Assembly: GCA_016285215.1 (NCBI GenBank) | Contig: JAEEQI010000089.1 | Span: 1 to 10,254 of the forward strand | Length of the DNA stretch: 10,254 bases | Source of the DNA: Bacteroidales bacterium | GTDB taxonomy: Bacteria; Bacteroidota; Bacteroidia; Bacteroidales; UBA932 | Reading direction: 5' to 3' | In this document: in pieces, positions 1 through 7,613 of the stretch | How positions within the stretch are numbered: position 1 is the stretch's first letter | Layout of the letters: each line of letters begins with the position of its first letter | Notes under the pieces: model-generated | Database searches by the model: none | Told to the model about the DNA's origin: nothing | Seen by the model: only the letters and a program-made list of their open reading frames with translations | Made by a program: the position numbers and the translations under genes

Positions 1-888
1 TCCCTCCTTGGGAACCACGAAATAGGGGTCTCCGCTCAGATAATCGTACCCGGCGGTAAAGCTGAAGACCTTGAACGGCTTGACCGTGGCCTTGGCCGCC
101 GCCATCCAAGCGTCAATGGGAACCTCCTGGAAATCTTTCCCCAACTGATGATAGTAGGAGGCCGAAAACTCTCCCCAGGAGGGCTTGTAAGTAAGGTGCG
201 TACCCAGCATCTGCTGGTAAAACACGCCAACGTGCTTGGACTGCTCGTCTCCCTGCACACCCAGGTTCATGAACAGCAGGGAGGCACCCAGGCCAATATT
301 AGGGACGTCGTAATGGTACCAGAGGGTCTGCATGGTCTTGTACGGCTGGGAGCCGTCAACGTAGGCCGTTCCGCCTTCCAGGTTCTCGGGATTCTGGTTG
401 TAGGCCAGGATGGCGTGAACCTTGTGACCGTGTCCCTCATAGCCCAGTTTGAGCACATCGTGGGATACGGCGGCCATGGCCCAGTCGTTAGGGCCGATGA
501 TTCGCTCGTCGTCATACGAGAGGGCTTGCCGGCCAATCTGGGCAAACAGGCCGAAAGGCAGCGTATACTTGGCCCAGGCTTCAAACATATGGAAACTGCC
601 ATAACCCTGCTGGCCCCAGATATTGGAATACTGGGGGGACACCTGCATCTGGAGGCCGCCCTTCTTGAAGGCCAGGTTCAAGCGGGCGCGGCTTACCAGG
701 AAGTTGGCACGGTCATTGAATTCGGCATCGGGGTCCTGATCATCATCCAAGACGGCGCCTACACGGATTTCTCCCTGGTTCAGGAGCTGAAGATCGGCCG
801 TAAGCTCCTGCGCAAAGAGGGACTTTACCGGTACCAGCAGCAAGGCCAGCACCAACAGGCGAAGGGGGGAATGCTTAGGTGTTATCAT
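1..888 (-). CDS. Alginate-export-like outer-membrane beta-barrel protein (3' end outside window)
   Basis: The reading frame is open from the ATG at 888 to the window edge, giving 296 visible residues and no stop. Residues 1-26 form a signal peptide (a basic start, the hydrophobic stretch LLVLALLLVP, and a likely cut after SLFA before QE). The mature part alternates polar and hydrophobic residues and has many aromatic residues, as in outer-membrane strands. The segment VSRARLNLAF (65-74), the EAW at 103-105 and GRQALSYDDERIIGPNDW (119-136) match the pattern of the alginate-export/AlgE-like porin family, in which a GRQ..YDDxR..G..xW block is typical. The protein should sit in the outer membrane and let small solutes pass; the substrate cannot be read from sequence, and the family name does not imply alginate. 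It starts 12 bases after the ABC ATPase stop, so it is probably the last or a late gene of that operon. No Shine-Dalgarno site is visible. Family assignment is fairly sure; specificity is unknown. Confidence 0.82.
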   Translation of the reverse strand, partial: MITPKHSPLRLLVLALLLVPVKSLFAQELTADLQLLNQGEIRVGAVLDDDQDPDAEFNDRANFLVSRARLNLAFKKGGLQMQVSPQYSNIWGQQGYGSFHMFEAWAKYTLPFGLFAQIGRQALSYDDERIIGPNDWAMAAVSHDVLKLGYEGHGHKVHAILAYNQNPENLEGGTAYVDGSQPYKTMQTLWYHYDVPNIGLGASLLFMNLGVQGDEQSKHVGVFYQQMLGTHLTYKPSWGEFSASYYHQLGKDFQEVPIDAWMAAAKATVKPFKVFSFTAGYDYLSGDPYFVVPKEG

Positions 889-900
889 ATTACAGGTCTT

Positions 901-1980
901 TTAATCGATTCTCAATTTGACGCGGTAGCCGCGGGAGGTGGGTTCTTCCACAATCTCCCGGCAAAGGCTCCGAATTTCCTCCAGGGCGGGATTATCGGCC
1001 TTTAACGGAGAGGTCTCCAGGCCTTCCACCATAAAGTCCAGGGCGGTTTCTCCGGACAGTTCGCTGTGCGTGATGCGCACGGTCATAGGAATATAGTTGT
1101 CCATTACCTCCGTAAGCATCTTATGGCACAGATTCACGGCGGCGTCACTCTTGGCGGCAATATTATACTTGATGCAGAACTGCCGGATGCGGCTTTCCAT
1201 ATCCAGGAAGTCAAAATCGTTTCCGTCCACCTCAAACACATCCTTGCGGATGCGTTGCACAAAGGCCTTGGTGGCACTGCGATGGGGGTTCTCGAAGATC
1301 TGCTTGGGGGTACCATCTTCGTGGATGTATCCGTCATACATAAAGAAGATGCGGGTGCTCACGTCGCGGGCAAACTTCATCTCATGGGTCACGATGAGCA
1401 TGGTCATACCCTCCTTAGCCAGCTGACGGATTACGCTCAGCACCTCTCCCACCATGGTGGGATCCAGGGCCGAAGTAGGTTCGTCAAAGAGGATGACATC
1501 CGGATGCATGGCCAGGCAGCGCGCTATGGCCACACGCTGCTTCTGTCCGCCGGAAAGGCTGGAGGGATAGACTTCTGCCTTTTCGGCCAGGCCTACCTTT
1601 CGGAGGAGCGCCAGGCCCTCTTCGCGGGCCGCTGCCAGGGGCACCTTCCTGATTTTGCACGGGGCGTAAATCACGTTCTCCAGCACCGTCATATGGTCAA
1701 AGAGGTTGAAGCTCTGGAAGACCATCCCCATCTTCTGGCGCATCTTGTGCACGGGATACCCCTTGGCCAGGATATCCTCCCCGTCAAAGATAATGCTGCC
1801 GCCGGTGGGCGGATCCAGCAGGTTCAGGGCCCTGAGGAAAGTGCTCTTGCCCGTTCCGGAGGGGCCTATGATGCTCACAACCTCGCCGGCGTTGATTTCA
1901 CAGTTGATGTCCTTCAGCACCGTCAGATGGGTGCCGTCGGGATTGTGAAAGGTTTTACTCAGGTGGGAAACGGTAATCAT
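901..1980 (-). CDS. Amino-acid-type ABC transporter ATP-binding protein with extra C-terminal domain
   Basis: This 359-residue protein is the ATPase that should drive the adjacent fused permease at the inner membrane. All nucleotide-binding motifs are present: Walker [10 protein letters not shown] (39-47), Q-loop in VFQSFNLF (87-94), signature LSGGQ (142-146), Walker B VILFDEP (162-168), D-loop SALD (170-173) and switch histidine H199. The closest pattern is the GlnQ/HisP polar amino-acid group, whose members are usually about 240-250 residues. Here about 110 residues (roughly 248-359) follow the ATPase. They look like an alpha/beta domain with an E-x3-N helix (E291, N295) and end in GYRVKLRI, resembling a degenerate histidine-kinase-type ATPase fold (inference). 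The ATG at 1980 overlaps the stop of the upstream permease gene as ATGA, which fixes the start and suggests translational coupling. An A-rich stretch rather than a clear Shine-Dalgarno site precedes it. Transporter class is very likely; the substrate is inferred only from family. Confidence 0.93.
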   Translation of the reverse strand: MITVSHLSKTFHNPDGTHLTVLKDINCEINAGEVVSIIGPSGTGKSTFLRALNLLDPPTGGSIIFDGEDILAKGYPVHKMRQKMGMVFQSFNLFDHMTVLENVIYAPCKIRKVPLAAAREEGLALLRKVGLAEKAEVYPSSLSGGQKQRVAIARCLAMHPDVILFDEPTSALDPTMVGEVLSVIRQLAKEGMTMLIVTHEMKFARDVSTRIFFMYDGYIHEDGTPKQIFENPHRSATKAFVQRIRKDVFEVDGNDFDFLDMESRIRQFCIKYNIAAKSDAAVNLCHKMLTEVMDNYIPMTVRITHSELSGETALDFMVEGLETSPLKADNPALEEIRSLCREIVEEPTSRGYRVKLRID

Positions 1981-3446
1981 AGCACTTTCTTTTTAGGCGA
2001 AGCAAAATGAAGCAGCAGGCCGATGAGCCAGACCAGCACGAAATAAATGACGGTGACCACCAGCAGCGGAATCACGGCGTCGAAGGTACGGCTTCGGATG
2101 ATGTCTCCGGCGCGGGTGAGGTCCTGAATGGCAATATAGCCCACAATGGAGGTCCCTTTCAGCAGGGAAACGCACTGTCCCCGGTACAGCGGGAGGCCCC
2201 GCCGTATGGCCTGGGGCAGCACAATGTGGAAGAAGGTCTGCGTGCGGGTGAAGCCCAGGGCCAGACCGGCTTCCGTCTGCCCTGTCGGGATGGCATCCAG
2301 AGACGTTTTGTAAATATCGCTGGCTCCGGAAGCGAAGAAGAGCGCGAAGGTAACGATGGCTACCATGTCGGACGGAAGTCCTGTCTTGGCAAAGACCACA
2401 TAGAACATGATGAGCAGCAGTACCAGTTCCGGAATGCCCGCCATGAAATTATTGTAAATCCGGGCGAAGGAACGCATCCACCGCCGGCGGCTACGGGCCT
2501 GGGCATACAGACCTATGCCCAAAACCGAGCCCAGCAGGATGGCCATAAAACTGATTTTCAGGGTTTCCCATAGGCCGTCGGTGATGAACTTCCAACGGTT
2601 TTCCATAATGATGTTTCGCCAGATACTCTTCTTGAGTCCGTCCAAGAAGCTTTCACGGTTGCTCTGGAAATCCTTATCCAGCACAAAATAGGCGGGATGG
2701 AACCCGTGATAGGGCTCTGAAAACTGGTAATCCTGTTTCCTTTCCTCGGTAATGAAGATACAGCCACCCAGGACATCGGCCTGGCCGGTCTTGACGGAAA
2801 GGAAGCCGGAAGCCACGCCAAACAGTTTGATTTCCAAAGGGCGGTTCAATTCCTTTCCCAAATGCCGGAGGAGTTCAACCTCAAGTCCATACCACTCTCC
2901 CTCCACCATAAAAGCCACGGGAGCCGTCATGGACGTGGTCGCCACCCGGATGGGCTCCCCGGTGGCCTCATAGGTAAGACGGGGAAACGTCTCAGCCTCT
3001 GCATAGCGGTCCGTGAGCCAGAAATCCTTCAGGCTCTGTAAGGTCCCGTCTTCCTCCATCCGCCGCTGGACGGCGGTAAGGGTTTTGGCCAGGACCGTAT
3101 CTTTCTTGCTGAAAAGGAACGCGGTAGGAAAGGACTGCTCTCCCAGCATGGCAATCTTGATCCCGTTCTCTTTTCTCACGGAAGCGTTATAGACAACCTC
3201 GTCGTTGACTATAACGTCGGCTTTCTTGTTAAGAAGAGCCTGCAATAAATCTCCTTCCGAGTTGTACAAATCCAGAAAAACATCCTCGCGGGCCGAAAGT
3301 TCCAAATCGTAACAACTGCCGGAAATGGTAGCCACCCGAAGGCCTGCAAGATCGGCATTGGATTGGAGCTCAATCGTTTTCCGCTGCGTCCCTGCGCAAG
3401 AGACCAGGGCCAGCGCAGAGAAGAATCCTATGAGGGTTTTGTTCAT
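1977..3446 (-). CDS. Fused substrate-binding lipoprotein/permease of a polar amino-acid ABC transporter
   Basis: This 489-residue protein joins the solute-binding and membrane parts of an importer. A lipoprotein signal ends at LVSC (C17). Residues about 33-145 resemble the second lobe of a family 3 binding protein: [12 protein letters not shown], then [13 protein letters not shown], then [13 protein letters not shown]. Residues about 165-256 resemble the first lobe: an IRVAT start, the [16 protein letters not shown] block, GQADVLGG, and the ITEERK...FSEPY motif. Lobe order is thus opposite to the usual one. Residues 285-480 form a HisM/GlnP-type permease with several membrane segments and the EAA loop [20 protein letters not shown] (392-411), followed by [13 protein letters not shown]. 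If the lipid anchor is used, the binding domain is tethered at both ends on the periplasmic face. The gene is first in its operon, directly behind a Bacteroidetes-type promoter, and its stop overlaps the ATPase start. Amino-acid or similar polar ligand is likely; the exact ligand is unknown. Confidence 0.9.
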   Translation of the reverse strand: MNKTLIGFFSALALVSCAGTQRKTIELQSNADLAGLRVATISGSCYDLELSAREDVFLDLYNSEGDLLQALLNKKADVIVNDEVVYNASVRKENGIKIAMLGEQSFPTAFLFSKKDTVLAKTLTAVQRRMEEDGTLQSLKDFWLTDRYAEAETFPRLTYEATGEPIRVATTSMTAPVAFMVEGEWYGLEVELLRHLGKELNRPLEIKLFGVASGFLSVKTGQADVLGGCIFITEERKQDYQFSEPYHGFHPAYFVLDKDFQSNRESFLDGLKKSIWRNIIMENRWKFITDGLWETLKISFMAILLGSVLGIGLYAQARSRRRWMRSFARIYNNFMAGIPELVLLLIMFYVVFAKTGLPSDMVAIVTFALFFASGASDIYKTSLDAIPTGQTEAGLALGFTRTQTFFHIVLPQAIRRGLPLYRGQCVSLLKGTSIVGYIAIQDLTRAGDIIRSRTFDAVIPLLVVTVIYFVLVWLIGLLLHFASPKKKVL

Positions 3447-3466
3447 TATTAATTATGCTTGTCCTA

Positions 3467-3474
3467 CAAATATA
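3467..3474 (-). promoter_or_regulatory. Bacteroidetes-type -7 box for the ABC transporter operon
   Basis: Read on the minus strand this is TATATTTG, an exact match to the TAnnTTTG -7 consensus of the Bacteroidetes primary sigma factor. It lies about 20 bases before the ATG at 3446, which implies a very short leader. No clear TTG -33 box is present at the usual spacing; the region upstream is only T-rich (TTTTCTGG). Function is inferred from motif and position. Confidence 0.6.
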
Positions 3475-3503
3475 CCCATTTCTCCAGAAAATAGTAAAAT
3501 AAA

Positions 3504-3535
3504 TTGGTTTAATAAGCGGAAAAGATGTATCTTGC
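3504..3535 (+). promoter_or_regulatory. Bacteroidetes-type promoter for the nitroreductase-antiporter-EamA operon
   Basis: TTG at 3504-3506 (within TTGGTTT) is followed after 21 bases by TATCTTGC at 3528-3535, a near match to TAnnTTTG. The spacing fits the Bacteroidetes -33/-7 arrangement and would place the transcript start near 3541, about 18 bases before the ATG at 3559. AAAAGG at 3547-3552 could be a weak ribosome site. The 112-base gap between the two divergent genes contains no gene; I see no convincing operator palindrome in it. Confidence 0.5.
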
Positions 3536-3558
3536 AGAGTTAGCTAAAAGGTATCAAT

Positions 3559-4068
3559 ATGAGTGAGCTCTTACAACTACTCAAAGAACGTTATTCCTGC
3601 CGGGCGTTCAAGGATACGCCCCTTACGGAAGCCCAGATAGAAAGCATATTGGAGGCCGCCCGTGTGGCCCCCACCGCTGCCAACAAGCAACCCATCCACG
3701 TATGGGTGGTCAAGAGCCCCGAGGGCCTGGAGAAGCTCAAGGGAGCCACCGCCTATACCTACGGAGCCCCCGTGGTGTTTATGGTGGGCGCCAAGGCCGA
3801 TGCTGCCTGGGTCCGCAAGTACGACGGAAAGAACGGCGCGGAGGTAGATGCCGCCATAGTGGGCACTCATATTATGCTGGAAGCTTCGGCCCTGGGCCTG
3901 GGCAACGTGTGGGTGGGATCCTTCGACCCTGCGGTCGTTAAGGCCCAATTCCCCGAAACCGCCGGCTATGAGGTCATCTGCCTGTTCCCGGTGGGTGTGG
4001 CAGACGCAGGCCCCGGCGCCAATCACGACAAGCGTCAAACCAAAGAACAGTTTGTATCTGAACTATAA
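3559..4068 (+). CDS. Nitroreductase-family flavoprotein (short form)
   Basis: This 169-residue protein is a cytoplasmic FMN-dependent oxidoreductase of the nitroreductase superfamily, probably a homodimer using NAD(P)H. The N-terminal RYSCRAF (11-17) supplies the arginine/serine/arginine pattern that contacts FMN phosphate. APTAANKQP (37-45) is the conserved block that corresponds to APS..NxQP, and the ALGLGNVWVG block (111-120) is the usual second flavin-proximal segment. The C-terminal GPGANHDKR (151-159) resembles the tail of short family members. The length is at the low end for the family, whose members are often 170-220 residues. The physiological electron acceptor cannot be deduced. 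The start at 3559 is the first ATG after the promoter. Its TAA shares one base with the ATG of the antiporter (TAATG), so the two are probably translated together. Confidence 0.92.
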   Translation: MSELLQLLKERYSCRAFKDTPLTEAQIESILEAARVAPTAANKQPIHVWVVKSPEGLEKLKGATAYTYGAPVVFMVGAKADAAWVRKYDGKNGAEVDAAIVGTHIMLEASALGLGNVWVGSFDPAVVKAQFPETAGYEVICLFPVGVADAGPGANHDKRQTKEQFVSEL

Positions 4069-5360
4069 TGGCGGTAGACAGCAAGAAGGGTTGGCTGGCA
4101 CTTAGCCCGCTGTTGGTTTTTCTCCTCATTTATGTGGTCACTTCCCTGGTGGCCCGGGACTTTTACAAGGTGCCGGTAGCGGCGGCCTTCATCATTGCTT
4201 CGGCCTATTCCCTTCTCATCACGCGCTCGGTCCCCAAGACCGACGACAAGATGGCCATTTTCTCGCGGGGTGCGGGCAACAAGAACGTGCTCCTGATGAT
4301 CTGGATCTTTGTGCTGGCGGGTGCTTTTGCGGCCACGGCCAAGGAAATAGGGGCCATTGACGCTACCGTAAACGCTACCCTGCAAATCCTGCCCGGAAAG
4401 CTGGTCTATGCAGGCCTTTTCCTGGCCGCCTGCTTCATCTCCATGGCCATTGGAACCTCCGTAGGAACCATTGTGGCCCTGGTCCCCATTGCCACGGGTA
4501 TTGCCACGGCCCAACCCGGGATGAGCGTGCCCTTCATCACCGCCATCATCGTGGGCGGGGCCTTCTTTGGAGACAACCTTTCCTTCATTTCCGATACCAC
4601 CGTGGCGGCCACCAAGAGCCAGGCTTGCTCTATGAGAGACAAGTTCCGGGTCAACCTCTGGATTGCCGCTCCCGCCGCCATCCTGGTAGCCGCCCTGTAT
4701 GTATTTCTGGGCCTTTCCGTTGAAGCGGCACCCGCTGCCGAGTCTGTGGAGTGGATCAAACTGGTCCCCTACCTGCTGGTCATCGGCCTGGCCCTTATTG
4801 GCGTGAACGTGGTTACCGTGCTGGCCATTGGCATTGGCGTCAACGGTATCCTGGGCTGGATCCTGGGCTCTTACGACTTTGTAGGCTGGATGTCGGCCAT
4901 CGGTACCGGTATCGGCTCTATGGGTGAGCTCATCATTGTGTCGCTGCTGGCCGGCGGTATGCTGGAGATCATCCGCTACAACGGCGGTATGGAATTCATC
5001 ATTGAATCCCTCACCCGCCACATCAAAGGCAAACGGGCGGCCGGGCTCTCCATTGCCGCGCTGGTCTCGCTGGTGAACCTCTGCACCGCCAACAATACCA
5101 TAGCCATCATTACCGTGGGTCCGCTGGCCAAGGACATTACGGAACGTTTCGGCCTGGATCCCAGAAAGACGGCCTCCATCCTGGATACCTTCTCCTGCTT
5201 TGTGCAGGGCATCATCCCCTATGGCGCCCAGCTGCTTATGGCGGCCGGCCTTTCCGGCGTCTCTGCCGTTTCTATCATAGCCAATCTCTATTACCCTTTC
5301 ACGCTGGGCATCATTGCGGTCCTTTCCATCCTGCTCAGATTCCCGCGTAAGTACTCTTAA
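4068..5360 (+). CDS. nhaC: NhaC-family Na+/H+ antiporter
   Basis: This 430-residue inner-membrane protein has about ten to twelve hydrophobic segments, starting at residues 10-28 and ending at 407-424. The hallmark is the block GGAFFGDNLSFISDTTVAAT (163-182), followed by SQACSMRDKFRVNLW, which is the signature region of the NhaC antiporter family. Later conserved-looking blocks are TANNT (340-344) and GIIPYGAQ (381-388). Members exchange sodium for protons, and some exchange organic acids or amino acids with protons or sodium; the sequence alone does not say which applies here. The length is slightly short compared with the 450-500 residues common in the family. The start is fixed by the one-base overlap with the nitroreductase stop. 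The EamA-type transporter begins 2 bases after its stop. Confidence 0.88.
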   Translation: MAVDSKKGWLALSPLLVFLLIYVVTSLVARDFYKVPVAAAFIIASAYSLLITRSVPKTDDKMAIFSRGAGNKNVLLMIWIFVLAGAFAATAKEIGAIDATVNATLQILPGKLVYAGLFLAACFISMAIGTSVGTIVALVPIATGIATAQPGMSVPFITAIIVGGAFFGDNLSFISDTTVAATKSQACSMRDKFRVNLWIAAPAAILVAALYVFLGLSVEAAPAAESVEWIKLVPYLLVIGLALIGVNVVTVLAIGIGVNGILGWILGSYDFVGWMSAIGTGIGSMGELIIVSLLAGGMLEIIRYNGGMEFIIESLTRHIKGKRAAGLSIAALVSLVNLCTANNTIAIITVGPLAKDITERFGLDPRKTASILDTFSCFVQGIIPYGAQLLMAAGLSGVSAVSIIANLYYPFTLGIIAVLSILLRFPRKYS

Positions 5361-5362
5361 AT

Positions 5363-6265
5363 ATGAAAAAGACTCTTGGCGCCTATTTAGCGGCCTCTCT
5401 AACCACATTGCTCTGGGGCGTTTCCTACCTTTGGTCGGACAGCCTGCTGGACAACGGAATTCCGGTAGAATTCTTTGTTCCGGTGAGAATGCTCCTGGCG
5501 GGTATTCTGCTGGGCATCATCAACAAGATGACCGGGCAGTCTATGAGGATTCAGCGCAAGAATGACATCTGGTTCTTTGTGCTGCTGTCGCTGTGCGTTC
5601 CTTTCATCTACTTTTTGGCCGAAACGTACGGTCTCAAATATACCGAATCGCCCACCATCACCTCCCTCATCGTAGCCTCCAACCCCATCTTCTCTATGAT
5701 TACGGGAATGGTCATCTTCAAGGAGAAATTCGGCCGGCTCAATATCCTGGGCGTATTCATTACCCTGGCGGGCCTTTGGCTGGTTACTTATACGTACAGC
5801 AGTACCGGGCCTCTTTTCCTGCTGGGAATAGCCATCATCTTTATTGCCGTTGCTTCTGAGGTGAGCCAGATTGCCTTTACCAAGAGCCTGGCCAGCCGGT
5901 ATGCGCCTTCGGTGATTGTGATGTACCAGTTCCTCATTGGCTCCGTCTTCTTTGCCCCGCTGTTCTTTACCAAGGGACTGGCCAGCTTTGATCCGGAGTT
6001 CTATTTCAGCTGGAAGGTGCTGTACCCCACCCTGTCGCTGGCTCTGCTCTGTTCGGCCACCGCCTATACTTCCTGGGCCTTTGCCATCAAGGTGCTGGGC
6101 GTGGCCCGTACCAGCGTTTTCCTGGCCATTGTGCCGCTCATCACGGCCCTGGCAGCCGTAGCCACCAACAACGAAAGCTTCGATGTTGAACAGTGGGTGG
6201 GACTGGCTGTTGGAATGGTGGGACTCTACCTGACCCAGTTACCGGCAAAAGAGCCTACTCGTTAA
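5363..6265 (+). CDS. EamA/DMT-superfamily transporter
   Basis: This 300-residue inner-membrane protein contains two EamA repeats, about residues 8-142 and 153-293, together giving about ten membrane helices. The first repeat begins with the typical LTTLLWGVSYLW and has VRMLLAGILL; it ends with the IFKEKFGRLNILGVFITLAG pattern (118-137). The second repeat shows ALLCSATAYTSWAFAIKVLG and later VGLAVGMVGLYL. DMT family members export amino acids, metabolites or drugs; nothing here fixes the substrate. The gene follows nhaC after 2 bases with no terminator or Shine-Dalgarno site, so it is most likely co-transcribed with the nitroreductase and the antiporter. Its last 11 bases overlap the 3' end of the opposing fucosidase gene, which leaves no space for a terminator between the two. 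Confidence 0.9.
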   Translation: MKKTLGAYLAASLTTLLWGVSYLWSDSLLDNGIPVEFFVPVRMLLAGILLGIINKMTGQSMRIQRKNDIWFFVLLSLCVPFIYFLAETYGLKYTESPTITSLIVASNPIFSMITGMVIFKEKFGRLNILGVFITLAGLWLVTYTYSSTGPLFLLGIAIIFIAVASEVSQIAFTKSLASRYAPSVIVMYQFLIGSVFFAPLFFTKGLASFDPEFYFSWKVLYPTLSLALLCSATAYTSWAFAIKVLGVARTSVFLAIVPLITALAAVATNNESFDVEQWVGLAVGMVGLYLTQLPAKEPTR

Positions 6266-7613
6266 AGCTGATGACCTGTCCGGAGCCCTGGTACAGGGTT
6301 ACGGGACCCTCCACTTCTACCGCCAATACCGTCATCCTGGGATCCAGTACCCGGGAAGGGACGCTGATGTAGCAGACTCCGGGCGTTTCGCTCCAGTCGA
6401 TGTCGTTATACAGCTTCCATTCCAGGGACTCACCGGTTCCCACTACCCTTACGTTTTTGATGCGGGATTTGAGGCCCTTGATTTCAATGGACTCGTTGGG
6501 GGTATAGGGGAAATACAGATACAGGATGTCGCCGGCCTGGTTGAGCGTGGTATAGGCCTGCACGTGCCCGGCGGGGATGCCGGCGCGGGTGGGATACACG
6601 GCTTCGGCGTGCTTGGTGGTCCATCGGCCCAGCTCTTTAAGCATATCCACTTCTTCCTGCGGGATGGTTCCATCGGCCCTGGGGCCAATGTCCAGGAGCA
6701 GGTTGCCGCCCAGGGACATACAGTCTACGAGCATCCTGAGGACGGTGTCCGGAGATTTGAAATCCACATCCTGCTTGCGGAAACCCCAGGAGTCGTTGAT
6801 GGTCATACAAGTCTCCCACCAGGGGCTGGCGGGTTTCACTACGGGCACACCCAGTTCGGGCGTATCGTAATCTCCGTTCCCGGCTATGCGGGAATTCACA
6901 ATCACGTTGGGATTCGTTTCGCGGAGCTGCTTTACAATGCCGGGAGCGTCCCACTCCTCGGAAGAGAACTCCCAGTCTCCGTCAAACCAGAACAGGTCCG
7001 GGTTGTAGGCCTCGCTCAATTCCTTGAGCTGGGCGCTGTTGAAAGCCAGGAAATGCTGCCAACGCTCCGGCTCCTTGTGGATGTCATAGCGCGCAGGACC
7101 GGCACGGAACACATTGGGATAGTCTTCCCGGGGCCAGTCAATGAGGGAATAATACAGGCCGAGCTTGAGCCCTCCCTGCCGGCGGACCTCCTCCACAAAA
7201 GGGGTAAGGACATCCCTTGCGGCAGCCGAAGATTTGACGGCGCTGACCTCTCCGGCCTGCGTATCCCATAGGGCAAAGCCATCGTGGTGCTTGGAGGTGA
7301 TAACGGTGTATTTGGCACCGCTCTCGCGGATGAGCTCCACCCACGCGGCGGGGTCATAGGCCGATGCCGTAAAATCGGCCTCCTGGGCAAAATAGTCCTC
7401 CATACTCACGGTTCCGTTGTGGAAGGACCAGCTTTCGCTCCAGTCTCCGCGGGAATAAATGCCCCAGTGAATGAAAATGCCCAGTTTGGCCTGGGAGAAC
7501 CACTCCATACGGGCGGTCTTGGCCTCCGGGCTCTCCTGAGGGGCCGAAGGCTGGGTGCCGCAGGACAGCGCCATAGCGCCAGCCAGCAGCAGTAGCAGTC
7601 TTTTTACTTGCAT
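6255..7613 (-). CDS. GH29 alpha-L-fucosidase lipoprotein
   Basis: This 452-residue glycoside hydrolase should release alpha-linked L-fucose from glycans by a retaining mechanism. A lipoprotein signal ends at ALSC (C18), so it is membrane-anchored, in the periplasm or on the cell surface. The GH29 catalytic barrel begins at MEWFSQAKLGIFIHWGIYS (36-54). ITSKHHDGFALW (105-116) has the conserved His pair (H109, H110), and NPDLFWFDGDW (204-214) carries the probable nucleophile D211. E267 in WWETCMTINDSWGF is a candidate acid/base, though that residue is less certain in this family. MSLGGNLLLDIGPRADGTI (299-317) is another typical GH29 block. Residues from about 345 on form a C-terminal beta-sandwich. 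The start overlaps the cyuA stop by 10 bases. No SusC/SusD pair or sulfatase is nearby, so it is not part of a visible polysaccharide-utilisation locus. Substrate linkage is not readable. Confidence 0.95.
   Translation of the reverse strand: MQVKRLLLLLAGAMALSCGTQPSAPQESPEAKTARMEWFSQAKLGIFIHWGIYSRGDWSESWSFHNGTVSMEDYFAQEADFTASAYDPAAWVELIRESGAKYTVITSKHHDGFALWDTQAGEVSAVKSSAAARDVLTPFVEEVRRQGGLKLGLYYSLIDWPREDYPNVFRAGPARYDIHKEPERWQHFLAFNSAQLKELSEAYNPDLFWFDGDWEFSSEEWDAPGIVKQLRETNPNVIVNSRIAGNGDYDTPELGVPVVKPASPWWETCMTINDSWGFRKQDVDFKSPDTVLRMLVDCMSLGGNLLLDIGPRADGTIPQEEVDMLKELGRWTTKHAEAVYPTRAGIPAGHVQAYTTLNQAGDILYLYFPYTPNESIEIKGLKSRIKNVRVVGTGESLEWKLYNDIDWSETPGVCYISVPSRVLDPRMTVLAVEVEGPVTLYQGSGQVISFNE

Noticed and set aside
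148..1005. 285-codon open frame on the plus strand at the left end
   Set aside because: The minus-strand frame over the same bases begins with a signal peptide and matches an outer-membrane barrel, and is in phase to the edge. The plus-strand frame crosses the ATPase 3' end and has no recognisable content.
1066..2010. 314-codon open frame on the plus strand opposite the ABC ATPase
   Set aside because: The minus-strand frame has every ABC motif in order; the plus-strand translation shows no domain and is histidine- and glycine-rich.
3447..3558. Possible small gene or riboswitch in the divergent gap
   Set aside because: The 112 bases are AT-rich and fully accounted for by two short-leader promoters; no start codon with a credible frame and no stable conserved fold is visible.
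4035..5408. 457-codon open frame on the minus strand opposite the antiporter
   Set aside because: It is longer than the real gene, but the translation is rich in G, H, D, Q and R with no hydrophobic core or motif, as expected from the complement of a GC-rich membrane-protein gene. The plus strand has clear NhaC motifs.
6564..7271. 235-codon open frame on the plus strand opposite the fucosidase
   Set aside because: The minus strand has all GH29 motifs and a lipobox; the opposite frame is a shadow with no motif.
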